Of a stretch of 64,000 nt of DNA, positions 8,830-20,069 are shown in pieces. The position numbers were made by a program, and so were the translations under genes. The stretch is from Bradyrhizobium nanningense. Its GTDB lineage: Bacteria; Pseudomonadota; Alphaproteobacteria; Rhizobiales; Xanthobacteraceae. The stretch is from positions 186,001-250,000 of the forward strand of contig NZ_LBJC01000019.1 of NCBI RefSeq assembly GCF_004114535.1, read 5' to 3'. A model generated the notes under the pieces. That model worked only from the letters and a program-made list of their open reading frames with translations, was not told the DNA's origin and ran no database searches. The stretch's first letter is position 1; each line of letters begins with the position of its first letter.

Positions 8830-10878
8830 ATGATGTTCAGGAATGTAAAAATACTTCATCGCATCGCTCTGGCGGCGCTGCTGCCTCTCGCGACGCTCGC
8901 CGCGCTGGCCCTGTACGATATTTCCGCCAAATGGTCCGTGCGTTCGGAAATGGTGGATATGCAGCCGGTCGTGGATGGGGTCGGCAAGTTGAGCGGCTTG
9001 GTCCACGAGCTCCAGCGCGAACGTGGGCTGTCGCTGACCTTTCTGAGCAGCAAGGGCACCCAATTGGGTGCCGAGCTCCAGCAACAGCGTCGTCGCACCG
9101 ACGCCGGCCGCGCAATGGCGCTGGGGGCGTTGGCGGATCTCACGCGTGAAGGCAGCGGCCGGCTTACCTCTGCAAGTCAGGCAGCAACGGAGAGCCTTGG
9201 ACGCCTGGATTCGCTGCGCGCGCAGATCGATCGCCAGGCCATCGCGCCGGCGGCCGCGACGGGGGCCCTGTCGGATATTGTGGGGCGCCTGATCGCGGTG
9301 ACTTCAGGCATTTCCAAGCTTGCAACGGACGATGAGATATCGCGGTCGATCGCCGCGCATGCCAATTTGGTGGAAGCCAAGGAACGGGCCGGCCTGGAGC
9401 GGGCCACCGTCGCCGGCGCGATCGCCGCCGGACGTTTCGAGCCGCAGGCCTATGTCAGGGCGATTGGCCTTGCAGCCGCGCAGGACAGCTTCCTTGCCTC
9501 CTTCCGCGCAGTTGCCTCGCCTGAGGCGAAGGATCTGCTCGGCTCGGAATTGTCGGGACCAGCGATCGACAAGTTCGAGGGCATGCGCAAGGCGGTCGAG
9601 CGCGGCGGGCTCGCGGGAGAGTTCGGCTCGCTCGACAGCAAGTCCTGGTTCGACGCCGCGACGGCTCGGATCAATCTCCTGAAGAAGGTCGAGGATGGGC
9701 TGGCGACGCAGCTCACCAGCTTGATGGCGAAGAAGAAGTCCGAAGCCACCATGAGCCTTGGTCTTGTGACCAGCCTGTCCCTGCTTGCTCTGCTGACGAG
9801 CATGGTGACCGCGGCGGTCATGGCGCGCGGCATCACTGTGCCGATCGGTAAGCTTGCCGGCACCATGACGCATCTTGCCGACGGCAAGCTCGGCCAGCAG
9901 GTCGACGGCACCGACCGTGCCGACGAGATCGGGGCCATGGCGTGCGCGGTTCAGTTCTTCAAGGAGGGCCTGGTCCGGAGTGTCGAGCTGAACGCGAGAG
10001 AACGCGAGGCTGCTGCGCAACAGGCCGCCCGTGCAAGCCGCATCGACGAGCTCTCCGATCGTTTCGACATCGACGTCGCCGAGGTGATCGAGACCGTCAT
10101 ATCTGCATCTTCCCAACTGGAGGCGACGGCGGCCAGGATGAGCCGGTCCGCCGGTCAGACCAGCGATGAGGCGGCGAGCGTGGCAGGCGTGACCGAGGTG
10201 GCGTCGGCAAACATGCAGACCGTCGCCGCGGCGACCGAGGAATTGTCCAGTTCAGTCGCCGAGATCGGACGCCGTGCGACACAGTCGGCGCAGATCGCGG
10301 AGAAGGCCGTTGCCGAAGGCCGGTGCACCAACGAAACCGTGCAGGGGCTGTCGTCGGCGGCGGAGAGGGTCGGCGATGTGCTCAAGCTGATCAACGAGAT
10401 CGCGCGGCAGACCAACCTGCTGGCGTTGAACGCGGCGATCGAGGCGGCACGCGCGGGACAAGCGGGCAGGGGATTTGCCGTCGTGGCGGGCGAGGTGAAG
10501 AGCCTTGCCGAACAGACGTCCAAGGCGACCCTCGACATTCGCGATCAAATCGCCGCCATCCAGACGACCTCCGAACAGGCGGTGAGCGCGATCCACGGCA
10601 TCACGGCGACGATCGAAGAGATCAACGAGATCACGTCGTCGATCGCCGCTGCGGTCGTCGAGCAGGACGCTGCCACGCGCGAAATCGCCCGCAACGTTCA
10701 GGAGGCCGCGCGAGGGACCGGCGAAATCTCACAGAGCATCCAGGGCGTCAAGGTCGGCTCGAGCGAGTCCAGCGCGGCGGCCGGCGACGTGCTCGATGCC
10801 TCGGAGGAGCTGACGCGGCAGTCGGAAAACATGCGTCAGTTCGTCGAGACCTTCCTCCGCGCCGTCAAGACGGCGTAG
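8830..10878 (+). CDS. Methyl-accepting chemotaxis protein with nitrate/nitrite-sensing (NIT) domain
   Basis: A 682-residue chemoreceptor. A first membrane helix lies near residues 8-28, an alpha-helical periplasmic sensor (NIT-like, with VHELQRERGLSLTFLSSKG near residue 60) spans about 50-290, and a second helix lies near 305-332. A HAMP domain and a long cytoplasmic signalling domain follow. The hairpin tip is intact (ARQTNLLALNAAIEAARAG). No C-terminal CheR/CheB pentapeptide is seen. The NIT family senses nitrate, nitrite or other small anions; the ligand here is unproven. Two ATGs (8830 and 8833) are equally possible starts. Confidence 0.92.
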   Translation: MMFRNVKILHRIALAALLPLATLAALALYDISAKWSVRSEMVDMQPVVDGVGKLSGLVHELQRERGLSLTFLSSKGTQLGAELQQQRRRTDAGRAMALGALADLTREGSGRLTSASQAATESLGRLDSLRAQIDRQAIAPAAATGALSDIVGRLIAVTSGISKLATDDEISRSIAAHANLVEAKERAGLERATVAGAIAAGRFEPQAYVRAIGLAAAQDSFLASFRAVASPEAKDLLGSELSGPAIDKFEGMRKAVERGGLAGEFGSLDSKSWFDAATARINLLKKVEDGLATQLTSLMAKKKSEATMSLGLVTSLSLLALLTSMVTAAVMARGITVPIGKLAGTMTHLADGKLGQQVDGTDRADEIGAMACAVQFFKEGLVRSVELNAREREAAAQQAARASRIDELSDRFDIDVAEVIETVISASSQLEATAARMSRSAGQTSDEAASVAGVTEVASANMQTVAAATEELSSSVAEIGRRATQSAQIAEKAVAEGRCTNETVQGLSSAAERVGDVLKLINEIARQTNLLALNAAIEAARAGQAGRGFAVVAGEVKSLAEQTSKATLDIRDQIAAIQTTSEQAVSAIHGITATIEEINEITSSIAAAVVEQDAATREIARNVQEAARGTGEISQSIQGVKVGSSESSAAAGDVLDASEELTRQSENMRQFVETFLRAVKTA

Positions 10879-10883
10879 TTTCG

Positions 10884-11774
10884 TCACTTGTACTCCCGCT
10901 CGGTCCACCACGGGAAATAGTCCGGCATATCGCTGGACACCTTGTTCTTGAACTGCGCGGGGCGCTTTTCCAGGAACGACACCACGCCTTCCTTCACGTC
11001 GTCCGAGCGGCCCCGGGCGTAGATGCCGCGGCTGTCGACCTTGTGGGCTTCCATGGGGTCGTCAGCGCCCATCATGCGCCACATCATCTGGCGGATCAGC
11101 GCCACCGAGACCGGCGCGGTCTTGGCGCAGAATTCCGTGGCGAGCGCGCGGGCTGTCGGCAGGAGATCGTCGGGGGCAACGACCTTGCTGACGAGACGGC
11201 CGGCGAGTGCCTCCTGGGCCGGGAAGACGCGGCCGGAATAGCACCATTCCAGCGCCTGCGAGATGCCGACGATGCGCGGCAGGAACCAGCTCGAAGCCGC
11301 CTCCGGCACGATGCCGCGCTGGGAGAACACGAAGCCGAACCGCGCGGTGTCCGAGGCAATGCGGATGTCCATCGCGAGCTGCATGGTGACGCCAATGCCG
11401 ACCGCGGGGCCGTTGACCGCGGCGATGACAGGCTTCAGGCACTTGAAGATGCGCAAGGTCACCTGGCCGCCGCCGTCGCGCACCTGCGGATCGCTGTAGT
11501 CGACCTTGCCGTCGGCGAGGCCCTTCACTGGCCCGCGCCGTGCGTCGCGATCGAACGTGTCGGCGCCGGAGGAGAGATCGGCGCCCGCGCAAAAGCCGCG
11601 GCCTGCGCCGGTGACGATGATGGCGCGGACATTGTCGTCCTTGTCGGCGGCGTCGAATGCGTGGATCAGCTCGGACTGCATCTGCGCGTTGAAGGCGTTG
11701 AGCTTGTCGGGCCGGTTCAGCGTGATGGTGAGGATCTGCTCGGCGACCTCGTATTTGATCGTCTCATACGCCAT
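10884..11774 (-). CDS. Enoyl-CoA hydratase/isomerase (crotonase) family protein
   Basis: A 296-residue crotonase-fold enzyme acting on acyl-CoA thioesters. The oxyanion-hole segment GRGFCAGADLSS is near residues 58-69, and VPEAASSWFLPRIVG carries the usual catalytic glutamate. It converges on the chemoreceptor gene with only 5 bases between stop codons, so neither gene has room for a classical terminator. It lies downstream of the amidase gene in the same direction after a repeat-bearing gap of 119 bases and may be its last operon partner. The exact substrate is unknown. Confidence 0.9.
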   Translation of the reverse strand: MAYETIKYEVAEQILTITLNRPDKLNAFNAQMQSELIHAFDAADKDDNVRAIIVTGAGRGFCAGADLSSGADTFDRDARRGPVKGLADGKVDYSDPQVRDGGGQVTLRIFKCLKPVIAAVNGPAVGIGVTMQLAMDIRIASDTARFGFVFSQRGIVPEAASSWFLPRIVGISQALEWCYSGRVFPAQEALAGRLVSKVVAPDDLLPTARALATEFCAKTAPVSVALIRQMMWRMMGADDPMEAHKVDSRGIYARGRSDDVKEGVVSFLEKRPAQFKNKVSSDMPDYFPWWTEREYK

Positions 11775-11812
11775 GGCTGGTTTCCTTCCCTGTCATTCTT
11801 GAATCGGTTGTG

Positions 11813-11881
11813 TCATTGCCGGGCTTGACCCGGCAATCCATGTTTCCTGAAGAGGATGGATGCGCGGGGCGAGCCCGCGCT
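11813..11881. repeat. Palindromic element between amidase and crotonase genes
   Basis: It contains a perfect TTGCCGGG (11816-11823) / CCCGGCAA (11829-11836) stem followed by a second GCGCGGG...CCCGCGC stem. The sequence resembles the CATTGCCGGGCTTGACCCGGCAATCC repeats common in Bradyrhizobium. It could act as a weak terminator or RNA-stability structure within the gene string. Confidence 0.6.
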
Positions 11882-11893
11882 TGTGCTCAGACG

Positions 11894-13315
11894 CTACTTC
11901 GCCGGCGGCTTCGGCCAGGGCCGCTGCGCGCCGCGCAGGCCCTCGAACGCCTTGGCCATGCCGAGCACGCCGATATCGTCGAAGCGGCGGCCGACGATCT
12001 GCACGCCGATGGGGAAGCCCTTGGCGTCGAAGCCGCCGTTGAGAGAGATCGCAGGGTTCTCCGACATATTCCACGGCACGGTATAGGCGATGTGCTCGAA
12101 CGGCTTCATCGGATCGTTGGTCGGGGAAGCCCATTCCGCCGCATAGTTCACGTTCGGCGCGGTCGGCGAGATCACATAGTCGAGCTCGCAGAACAATTTT
12201 CCTGCCGCGGCCCGGATCGCCATGGTCTGGTTGAAGCCGCGGATCACGTCGACGCCCGAGAGCTTCGCGCCGGACTCGCCCCATTTGAAGATGTAGGGCA
12301 GCACCTTGGCCTGCTCGGCCGGGGTCAGTTTCGCCAGATCGTCCCACATCCGCGCACGCCAGAAATTGTCGAGGCCGTCGAGCATCTCGCGCGTGAGGAT
12401 GCCGTCGACCTCGGTCACGACCGCGCCGGCAGATTCAAATGCTTTCGCCGCCTTCACCGCGACCTCGCGCACCGGCTTCTCCAGCGCCAGCCCGCAGCCC
12501 GGATCAAGCATCAGGCCGATGCGCAGCTTGCGGGAAGATTTTTCGAGCCCCTTCCAGTTGAGCGGCTCGGCTGGCAGGCTCATGCCGTCGCGCCGGTCGG
12601 GCTTTGCGATCACGCTCATCATCAGCGCGCAATCATCGACGGTGCGGGTCATGGGCCCGGCGACACGGCCGACATAGGTGGGATCGATCGGCACGCGGCC
12701 AAAGCTCGGCTTCAGGCCGACGAGGCCGCACCAAGCGGCGGGCAGGCGCACCGAGCCGCCGATATCGGTGCCGAGATGCAGTGGGCCATAGCCGGCCGCG
12801 GCAGCCGCGCCTGCGCCCGCGCTGGAGCCGCCGGGATTCTTGGAGAGGTCCCAAGGGTTACGCGCGAGCGGGTGAAAGCTGGAGAGCCCGGAGGACAGCA
12901 TGCCGTAATCGGGCATGGTGGTCTTGGCGAAGATGACCGCACCGGCTTCGCGCAGGCGCGCGGCGGGCGGGGCATCCTTCTCGGCCGGCACCAGCTTGAC
13001 GCTGGCCGCGCCGAGCGGCACCGGCACGCCCTTGGTCGCGATGTTGTCCTTCACCGTGACGGGCACGCCATCGAGCGCGCCGGAGGGTTCGCCGCCGCTC
13101 CAGCGCGAGGTCGAGGCTTTGGCGGCCTCGCGCGCGCCGTCGGGATCGAATGCATAGAGCGCCTTCAGATGCGGTTCCCATGCCGCGACGTGCGCGAGCA
13201 CGTCTTCCAGCACTTCGCTCGGCGAGAATTGCTTGGCGCGATAGCCCGCGATCAGATCGACCGCGGACAGATCGTGCAGCGAGGTGACCGCTTCCTCGAC
13301 GCTCTTTTTATGCAT
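11894..13315 (-). CDS. Amidase (amidase signature family)
   Basis: A 473-residue amidase-signature hydrolase that cleaves carboxamides. The Ser-cisSer-Lys triad is visible as K89 (TVKDN), S164 (PGGSSAG) and S188 (DIGGSVR), with the family's 75- and 24-residue spacing. The ATG at 13315 overlaps the end of the upstream M20D gene by 8 bases, showing tight coupling; a longer frame upstream is only a shadow. With the neighbouring M20D and M81 genes it forms a hydrolase block behind a peptide ABC transporter, suggesting use of imported amides or peptide conjugates. Confidence 0.92.
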   Translation of the reverse strand: MHKKSVEEAVTSLHDLSAVDLIAGYRAKQFSPSEVLEDVLAHVAAWEPHLKALYAFDPDGAREAAKASTSRWSGGEPSGALDGVPVTVKDNIATKGVPVPLGAASVKLVPAEKDAPPAARLREAGAVIFAKTTMPDYGMLSSGLSSFHPLARNPWDLSKNPGGSSAGAGAAAAAGYGPLHLGTDIGGSVRLPAAWCGLVGLKPSFGRVPIDPTYVGRVAGPMTRTVDDCALMMSVIAKPDRRDGMSLPAEPLNWKGLEKSSRKLRIGLMLDPGCGLALEKPVREVAVKAAKAFESAGAVVTEVDGILTREMLDGLDNFWRARMWDDLAKLTPAEQAKVLPYIFKWGESGAKLSGVDVIRGFNQTMAIRAAAGKLFCELDYVISPTAPNVNYAAEWASPTNDPMKPFEHIAYTVPWNMSENPAISLNGGFDAKGFPIGVQIVGRRFDDIGVLGMAKAFEGLRGAQRPWPKPPAK

Positions 13316-14480
13316 TGGCACCCACCGGCATGCGGGTCTCGATGATGCGGGCGAACATGCTGGCACCGATCGGCAGGATCTTGTCGTCGAGCACGAAGCC
13401 GGGATTGTGCACCGGCACCGAACCGTCATGGCCGACCCAGAAATAGGCGCCGGGAATGGTCTGCAGCATGTCGGCAAAATCCTCGCTGCCCATCTTGGGC
13501 TGCGCGCGGGTGATCACGTTGGCGGGATCGACGATGGTGCGTGCGACTTCCTCGACCACCTTGGACTGCTCGACCTGGTTGACCAGTACGTCGAAGGTGT
13601 CGCGGATGTCGACGTCGATCACGCATTGATAGGCGCTTGCGATGCCGGCGCAGATCGTGCGGATGCGTTCGCTGACCAGGGTGCGGACTTCCTTCGAGAA
13701 GGTACGGATGGTGCCGCAGAGATGCGCGTCGCCGGGAATGACGTTATAGGCGGAGCCGGCGTGGATCTGGGTGATCGACACTACCGCGGCCTGCAGCGGC
13801 TCGACGTTGCGGCTGACGATGGTCTGGATCGCCTGCGCCAGCGTGGTCGCGATGATCACCGCGTCTTTGGAACGCTCGGGCATCGCGCCGTGCGCGCCAT
13901 AGCCGGTGATGCGCAGGTCGAAGAAGTCGGCGCTGGCCATCGCGGGGCCGGGCAGGATCGCGATCTCGCCGTGGTTCAGATCGGGCGCGTTGTGCAAGCC
14001 GTAGAGCTCGTCGCAGGGGAACTTCTCGAACAGGCCGTCCTTGATCATCGCGCGGGCGCCGCCGAGGCCTTCCTCGGCCGGCTGGAAGATCAGATGCACG
14101 GTACCGTCGAAATTCCTGGTCTCGGCGAGGTAGCGCGCGGTGCCGAGCAGCATGGTGGTGTGGCCGTCATGGCCGCAGCCGTGGAAGCGGCCGGGGATTT
14201 TCGAGCTCCATTTCAGATTGGTATTCTCTTCCATCGGCAGCGCGTCCATGTCGGCGCGCAGGCCAATGCGCTTGCTGCCCGAGCCCTTGCCCTTGATGAC
14301 GCCGATCACGCCGGTGCCGCCGAGACCCCGATGCACCTCGATGCCCCAGCTCTTCAGCTTGTCGGCGACGATGCCGGAGGTGCGTACTTCCTCGAAGCCG
14401 ATCTCGGGATGGGCGTGGAGGTCGCGGCGGATGGCGGTGAGTTCGTCGGCATATCCGTCGATGCGGTCGATCGTGGGCAT
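13308..14480 (-). CDS. M20D family aminoacylase/hippurate hydrolase-like amidohydrolase
   Basis: A 390-residue metal-dependent amidohydrolase of the HipO/AbgB/IAA-conjugate hydrolase group. RADMDALPM near residue 76 and FHGCGHDGHTTM (residues 99-110, with C102 and H104 as likely metal ligands) are diagnostic, and QPAEEGLGGA holds the catalytic glutamate pair. Family members remove N-acyl groups or amino-acid conjugates. The start is 14 bases after the M81 gene and the end overlaps the amidase start, so the three are one transcription unit. Confidence 0.93.
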   Translation of the reverse strand: MPTIDRIDGYADELTAIRRDLHAHPEIGFEEVRTSGIVADKLKSWGIEVHRGLGGTGVIGVIKGKGSGSKRIGLRADMDALPMEENTNLKWSSKIPGRFHGCGHDGHTTMLLGTARYLAETRNFDGTVHLIFQPAEEGLGGARAMIKDGLFEKFPCDELYGLHNAPDLNHGEIAILPGPAMASADFFDLRITGYGAHGAMPERSKDAVIIATTLAQAIQTIVSRNVEPLQAAVVSITQIHAGSAYNVIPGDAHLCGTIRTFSKEVRTLVSERIRTICAGIASAYQCVIDVDIRDTFDVLVNQVEQSKVVEEVARTIVDPANVITRAQPKMGSEDFADMLQTIPGAYFWVGHDGSVPVHNPGFVLDDKILPIGASMFARIIETRMPVGANA

Positions 14481-14494
14481 GTGTTTCTGTCCAG

Positions 14495-16000
14495 TTAGCG
14501 TGAAGAAGGATTGAAAACAGGGCCGTTCGGCTTGATGCGGATTCCCGGGCGCAGCTTCGTCCAGGGCAGGGAGGCGGTGTCGGCCGGCATCGCGCCGGGC
14601 GCGGCGCAGATCATCAGCTGCTCCGCGATCGGCTCGAAATCGGCGCGGAAGTGCACCGAGCTTTTGTTGACCAGGATCTTCTCTTGCGTCGGCTCGATGC
14701 CGACGTAGCGGTACATCGCCTGGTCGGCGAGCTGCGCCTTGTGCGAGCTAACTACGACGCGGACGTCGCCGATGCGCAGGCACGCCGAGGGGCCCATCTC
14801 CATCTCGCGGCCGCCATAATAGGGACCGGGCGCAATGAAGCGGCCGTCGGAGAGCTTTTCGACCACGAAGGTCTCGCGATAGGGCTCGTCGCCGGGAATG
14901 CCGGACTTGCCGCCGAGCGACAGCGTCACGGTGGCGCCGACGCCGGCTTCATGCGCAGACTTGGCCGATTCCGGATCGTAGATCGCGCCGGTTGCGGCGC
15001 TCGCCTTGTTGCGTACCAACGCGCGCAGCATGCCTGTCGTGTCGGAATCGCCACCGGCGCCGGGATTGTCCTGGGTGTCCGCGATGATGATCGGCTTGCT
15101 TGCGCCCTTCGAAAGTTCCATGGCATGGCGAACGCCATCGTCAGGCGTCCAGATCTTGCCGTCGAAATCGTCCTCGTGGCCTTCGATCAGCTTGAGAAGC
15201 GCATCCGCGGCACGATCGGCATCTTCCTGCGTCCGGCCATAGGCGAACACGCTCGGGCCGCAATCGCGGAAGTCGGCGGCAGGAAAGCCCGGCGCGAACG
15301 AGAGCGTCGGAACCGCATCGTCCTCCAGGGCGGCGAGCTTTTCGTAGATGCCTTTGGTGGGCTGGTCGTTGGTGCATTGCCAGCTGATCGGAATCAGGAA
15401 CGGCAATTGCCGGAACGCTTTTGCGAAGCGCTGCTTCCGCTTCAGCAGCAGCGCGAGATGCCGTGCCGAGGCGCGGCCGGTCGCGGCCATGTCGACATGG
15501 GGATAGGTGCGATAGGCGATCAGCGCGTCGGCATGCTCGATCATCTCCGGCGTGACGTTGGCGTGGAGGTCGAGGCTCGTGACCAGCGGAACATCCCTGC
15601 CGATGACGCGGCGCACGCGCGCGAGAATCTCGCCTTCGCCGTCGTCGAGATGCTCGGTCACCATCGCGCCGTGCAGATCGAGATAGACCGCATCGATCGG
15701 GCCCGCGGCTTTGATGCCGTCGACCATCACCTTGACGATGCGCTCGTAAGCGTCCCTGGTGACGTGCGCCGACGGGCTCGCACCGCAGGCAATGGTCGGG
15801 ATGAGTTCCCAGCCGTTCGCTTCGGCGCTGTCGACGAAGCCGGCAAGGCCGACATTGATGCGCCGCATCACCTTCAGCACGTCGGCTCCTTCCGTCATCG
15901 CCGGCCAGCCGCCGCCATGCTGGAAATCGGCGAAGGTCGCCTTGGTGGGAGCGAAAGTGTTGGTCTCGTGCAGGAAGCCGCCGACGGCGATACGTATCAT
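14495..16000 (-). CDS. M81 family metallopeptidase (MlrC-like)
   Basis: A 501-residue protein homologous to MlrC, the zinc peptidase that finishes microcystin degradation in sphingomonads. Conserved blocks are GGFLHETNTFAPT at the start, DLHGAMVTEHLDDGEGE in the middle and TQDNPGAGGDSDTTG later; these carry likely metal-binding His and Asp residues. The ATG at 16000 is used; a TTG at 16003 adds one residue. In most soil bacteria the natural substrate is not a microcystin but an unknown peptide. It lies between the ABC ATPase and the M20D gene, all on the minus strand. Confidence 0.9.
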   Translation of the reverse strand: MIRIAVGGFLHETNTFAPTKATFADFQHGGGWPAMTEGADVLKVMRRINVGLAGFVDSAEANGWELIPTIACGASPSAHVTRDAYERIVKVMVDGIKAAGPIDAVYLDLHGAMVTEHLDDGEGEILARVRRVIGRDVPLVTSLDLHANVTPEMIEHADALIAYRTYPHVDMAATGRASARHLALLLKRKQRFAKAFRQLPFLIPISWQCTNDQPTKGIYEKLAALEDDAVPTLSFAPGFPAADFRDCGPSVFAYGRTQEDADRAADALLKLIEGHEDDFDGKIWTPDDGVRHAMELSKGASKPIIIADTQDNPGAGGDSDTTGMLRALVRNKASAATGAIYDPESAKSAHEAGVGATVTLSLGGKSGIPGDEPYRETFVVEKLSDGRFIAPGPYYGGREMEMGPSACLRIGDVRVVVSSHKAQLADQAMYRYVGIEPTQEKILVNKSSVHFRADFEPIAEQLMICAAPGAMPADTASLPWTKLRPGIRIKPNGPVFNPSSR

Positions 16001-16154
16001 CAATTCAAGTCCAGCGTTGGAGAGTGCGCGACGTTAGCCTTGGCTTTGCTGCGAGAGCAAGGTGAGAGGCCATCGCGCCATGCATGGCCTCAAGCTGTTT
16101 TGGGAATGCTGCGGATGCGATGCCTTTGTGAGCGGCGACACTTCCACATTCTCG

Positions 16155-16285
16155 GTGTCGTCCCCGCGAACGCGGGGACCCATAATCCCAGGAAGGAGTT
16201 TGGCGAAAGCTGGTCGTTCGGGATTAGCGCCACGCGCGGTCGATAGCTTCCGCGGTATGGGTCCCTGCTTTCGCAGGGACGACAC
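16155..16285. repeat. Dispersed palindromic element (GTGTCGTCCCCGC type)
   Basis: The element begins GTGTCGTCCC and ends GGGACGACAC, with internal hairpins CCCCGCG-AA-CGCGGGG and GTCCCTGC-TTTC-GCAGGGAC and a paired ATGGGTCC/GGACCCAT arm. It fills most of the 296-base gap between the ABC ATPase stop and the M81 start, so it may separate expression of the transporter and hydrolase parts of the gene string. Confidence 0.75.
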
Positions 16286-16296
16286 TGAAAGTGCTG

Positions 16297-17946
<1,650 letters not shown>

Positions 17947-17959
17947 GAGGTTACTCCGT

Positions 17960-18076
17960 CGTCATTGCGAGGAGCCCGCGACAAAATTGCAAAGCAATTT
18001 TGCGCTGGCGACGAAGCAATCCAGAAATCTGTCCGCGGAGGCAGACTGGATTGCTTCGCTTCGCTCGCAATGACGG
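17960..18076. repeat. Dispersed palindromic element, family A copy 2
   Basis: This copy matches 6982-7097 closely (CGTCATTGCGAGGAGC...CTCGCAATGACGG, inner AAAATTGC-AAA-GCAATTTT hairpin). It lies between the permease and ATPase genes of one operon, so any transcript of the full operon carries it. Confidence 0.85.
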
Positions 18077-18103
18077 AACAAGGGGACGGGTCGGCAAACC
18101 AGA

Positions 18104-18991
18104 TCACTTCCCCTCCCGCTGCTTCATGCGCGGATCGAGTGCGTCGCGGGCGGCGTCGCCGATCAGGTTGATGCTGAGGATGGCGATCGAGAGCAGGAGG
18201 CCGGGCCAGAAGATCAGCGACGGCTTGATCTGAAAGTACTGGCGGCCCTCGGCCATGATGTTGCCCCAGGTCGGCGTTTCCGGCGAGATGCCGGCACCGA
18301 GGAAGGAGAGGATCGCTTCGGTCAGGATTGCGGAGGCGCAGACATAGGTGCCCTGGACGATCAGCGGCGCGATCGTGTTCGGCATCAGATGCCGCCACAT
18401 GATCTTCGGCAGGGACGAGCCGACCGAGATCGCCGCCTCGACGTAAGGCTCCTCGCGCGCCGACAGCACGACGGAGCGCACCAGGCGCGCCACGCGCGGA
18501 ATCTCGGGGATGGTGATCGCGATCAGCACGGTCCAGAGGCTGGCACCGGACAGCGACACCACGGCGATCGCGAGCAGGATGCTCGGCATCGCCATCAGGC
18601 CGTCCATGACGCGCATCAGCACGGCATCGATCAGCTTGAAGAAGCCGGAGACGAGGCCGATCGCGAGCCCGATGACGATGGACAGGATGGCCGAACCAAT
18701 GCCGATCAGCAGCGAGATGCGGCCGCCATAGAGGACGCGCGACGCCAGGTCACGGCCATAGGCATCGGTGCCGAGCAGGAATTGCGCGGACGACGGCTTG
18801 AGCCGTTGCGACGGCGCGAGCTGGATCGGATCATGCGGCGCGATCAACGGCGCGAGTATCGAGATCAGCACGATCAGCGCCAGCAGGACCGTCGCCGTGG
18901 CGATGATCGGCGTCGAGGTGAGGAAACCGAAACGCGGCCGCAGTGGCGACGTGATCGGAATGGACGACTGGGGAAGGGTATCGACCGACAT
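18104..18991 (-). CDS. Peptide ABC transporter permease (DppC/OppC family)
   Basis: A 295-residue inner-membrane permease with the N-terminal OppC-type segment, a first helix near residues 28-50 and five more. The EAA-type loop (ARLVRSVVLSAREEPYVEAA) contacts the ATPase. The PTWGNIMAEGRQYF and DALDPRMK blocks are typical. The ATG at 18991 is chosen: it lies 19 bases after the partner permease stop, and the longer frame adds a low-complexity serine/proline stretch that looks spurious. Confidence 0.93.
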   Translation of the reverse strand: MSVDTLPQSSIPITSPLRPRFGFLTSTPIIATATVLLALIVLISILAPLIAPHDPIQLAPSQRLKPSSAQFLLGTDAYGRDLASRVLYGGRISLLIGIGSAILSIVIGLAIGLVSGFFKLIDAVLMRVMDGLMAMPSILLAIAVVSLSGASLWTVLIAITIPEIPRVARLVRSVVLSAREEPYVEAAISVGSSLPKIMWRHLMPNTIAPLIVQGTYVCASAILTEAILSFLGAGISPETPTWGNIMAEGRQYFQIKPSLIFWPGLLLSIAILSINLIGDAARDALDPRMKQREGK

Positions 18992-19010
18992 GTTTGTCCT
19001 TATCCTTGCC

Positions 19011-19952
19011 TCAGTACCGGATCCGGGGATCGAGCAGGGTGTAGGCGACGTCGATGAGAAGATTGACGACGACATAGATCAGCGACGTCAGCAGGATCAT
19101 CGCCTGGATCACCGGATAGTCGCGTGCCAGCACCGCGTCCACGGTGAGGCGGCCGATGCCGGGAATATTGAACACGCTCTCGGTGACGACGACGCCCGAG
19201 ATCAGAAGCGCAAAGCCGGTGCCGATCACGGTGATCACGGGCACGGCGGCGTTGCGCAGCGCGTGGCGCATCATCACGGCGACCTCGTTGATGCCCTTGG
19301 CCCGCGCGGTGCGCACGTAGTCCTCGCCGAGCACGTCGAGCATCGCCGCGCGCGTCATACGCGCGATCAGCGCGATGTAGATGAAGGAGAGTGCGCAGGT
19401 CGGCAGGATCATGCGCTCGAAGAACGGTCCGAAGCCGGCGCTGATGCTCTTGAATCCCTGCACCGGAACCCAGCGCAGGTCGATCGCGAAGATCTGGATC
19501 AGGATGTAGCCGACCACGAACACCGGCACCGAAAAGCCGAGCACCGACAGCCCCATCACGAAACGGTCGATCCAGGTGCCATGCTTCCACGCCGCGATCA
19601 CGCCCAAGGGAACCGCGACGATCACGGCGAGGATGATGGTCGACAGCGCGATCGAGATCGACGGCTCGACCCGCTGGCCGATCATCTTCATGACAGGCAG
19701 ATTGGAGATCAGCGAGGTCCCGAGATCGCCATGCAGCAGCTTGTTCACCCAGGTGATGAACTGCACGATCAGGGGCTCGTTGAGGCCGAGCGAGGTGCGG
19801 ATGCGCTCCAGTCGCTCGGGCGTCGCATTGTCGCCGGCGAGAATTGCGGCGGGATCGCCCGGGGTGAGGCGGAGCAGGAGGAAGACGAACAGCGCGACGA
19901 CGCCCATCACGGGCACGGCGGCGAAAATTCGGCGAAGGAGATATCCGAGCAA
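19011..19952 (-). CDS. Peptide ABC transporter permease (DppB/OppB family)
   Basis: A 313-residue permease with a first membrane helix at MLGYLLRRIFAAVPVMGVVA, the RLTPGDPA block, a large periplasmic loop and five further helices. The EAA loop is seen at DYVRTARAKGINE, and the protein ends LLDPRIRY as DppB proteins do. It is the first gene of the transporter string (DppB, DppC, fused ATPase). The matching binding proteins are probably the two duplicated genes at 21584-24910 on the other strand. Confidence 0.94.
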   Translation of the reverse strand: MLGYLLRRIFAAVPVMGVVALFVFLLLRLTPGDPAAILAGDNATPERLERIRTSLGLNEPLIVQFITWVNKLLHGDLGTSLISNLPVMKMIGQRVEPSISIALSTIILAVIVAVPLGVIAAWKHGTWIDRFVMGLSVLGFSVPVFVVGYILIQIFAIDLRWVPVQGFKSISAGFGPFFERMILPTCALSFIYIALIARMTRAAMLDVLGEDYVRTARAKGINEVAVMMRHALRNAAVPVITVIGTGFALLISGVVVTESVFNIPGIGRLTVDAVLARDYPVIQAMILLTSLIYVVVNLLIDVAYTLLDPRIRY

Positions 19953-20069
19953 GTTGGATCCGTCTGATTAGAGTCAATCGGCGGCAGCGATGGTCTGTTC
20001 TGCCATCAGCCTAACATTTCAGCAATTCCCGTGCCATCCGGGACACAGTTTTTGCAGTGCGGCTAAGCT

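Noticed and set aside
10323..11828. Plus-strand open frame of 501 codons across the end of the chemoreceptor and the crotonase
   Set aside because: It spans two well-supported genes in the wrong frame and strand and has no recognisable domain.
14651..16246. Long plus-strand open frame of 531 codons over the M81 gene
   Set aside because: It is a shadow of the GC-rich minus-strand gene: arginine/alanine/valine-rich, with no domain, while the minus frame encodes a clear M81 protein.
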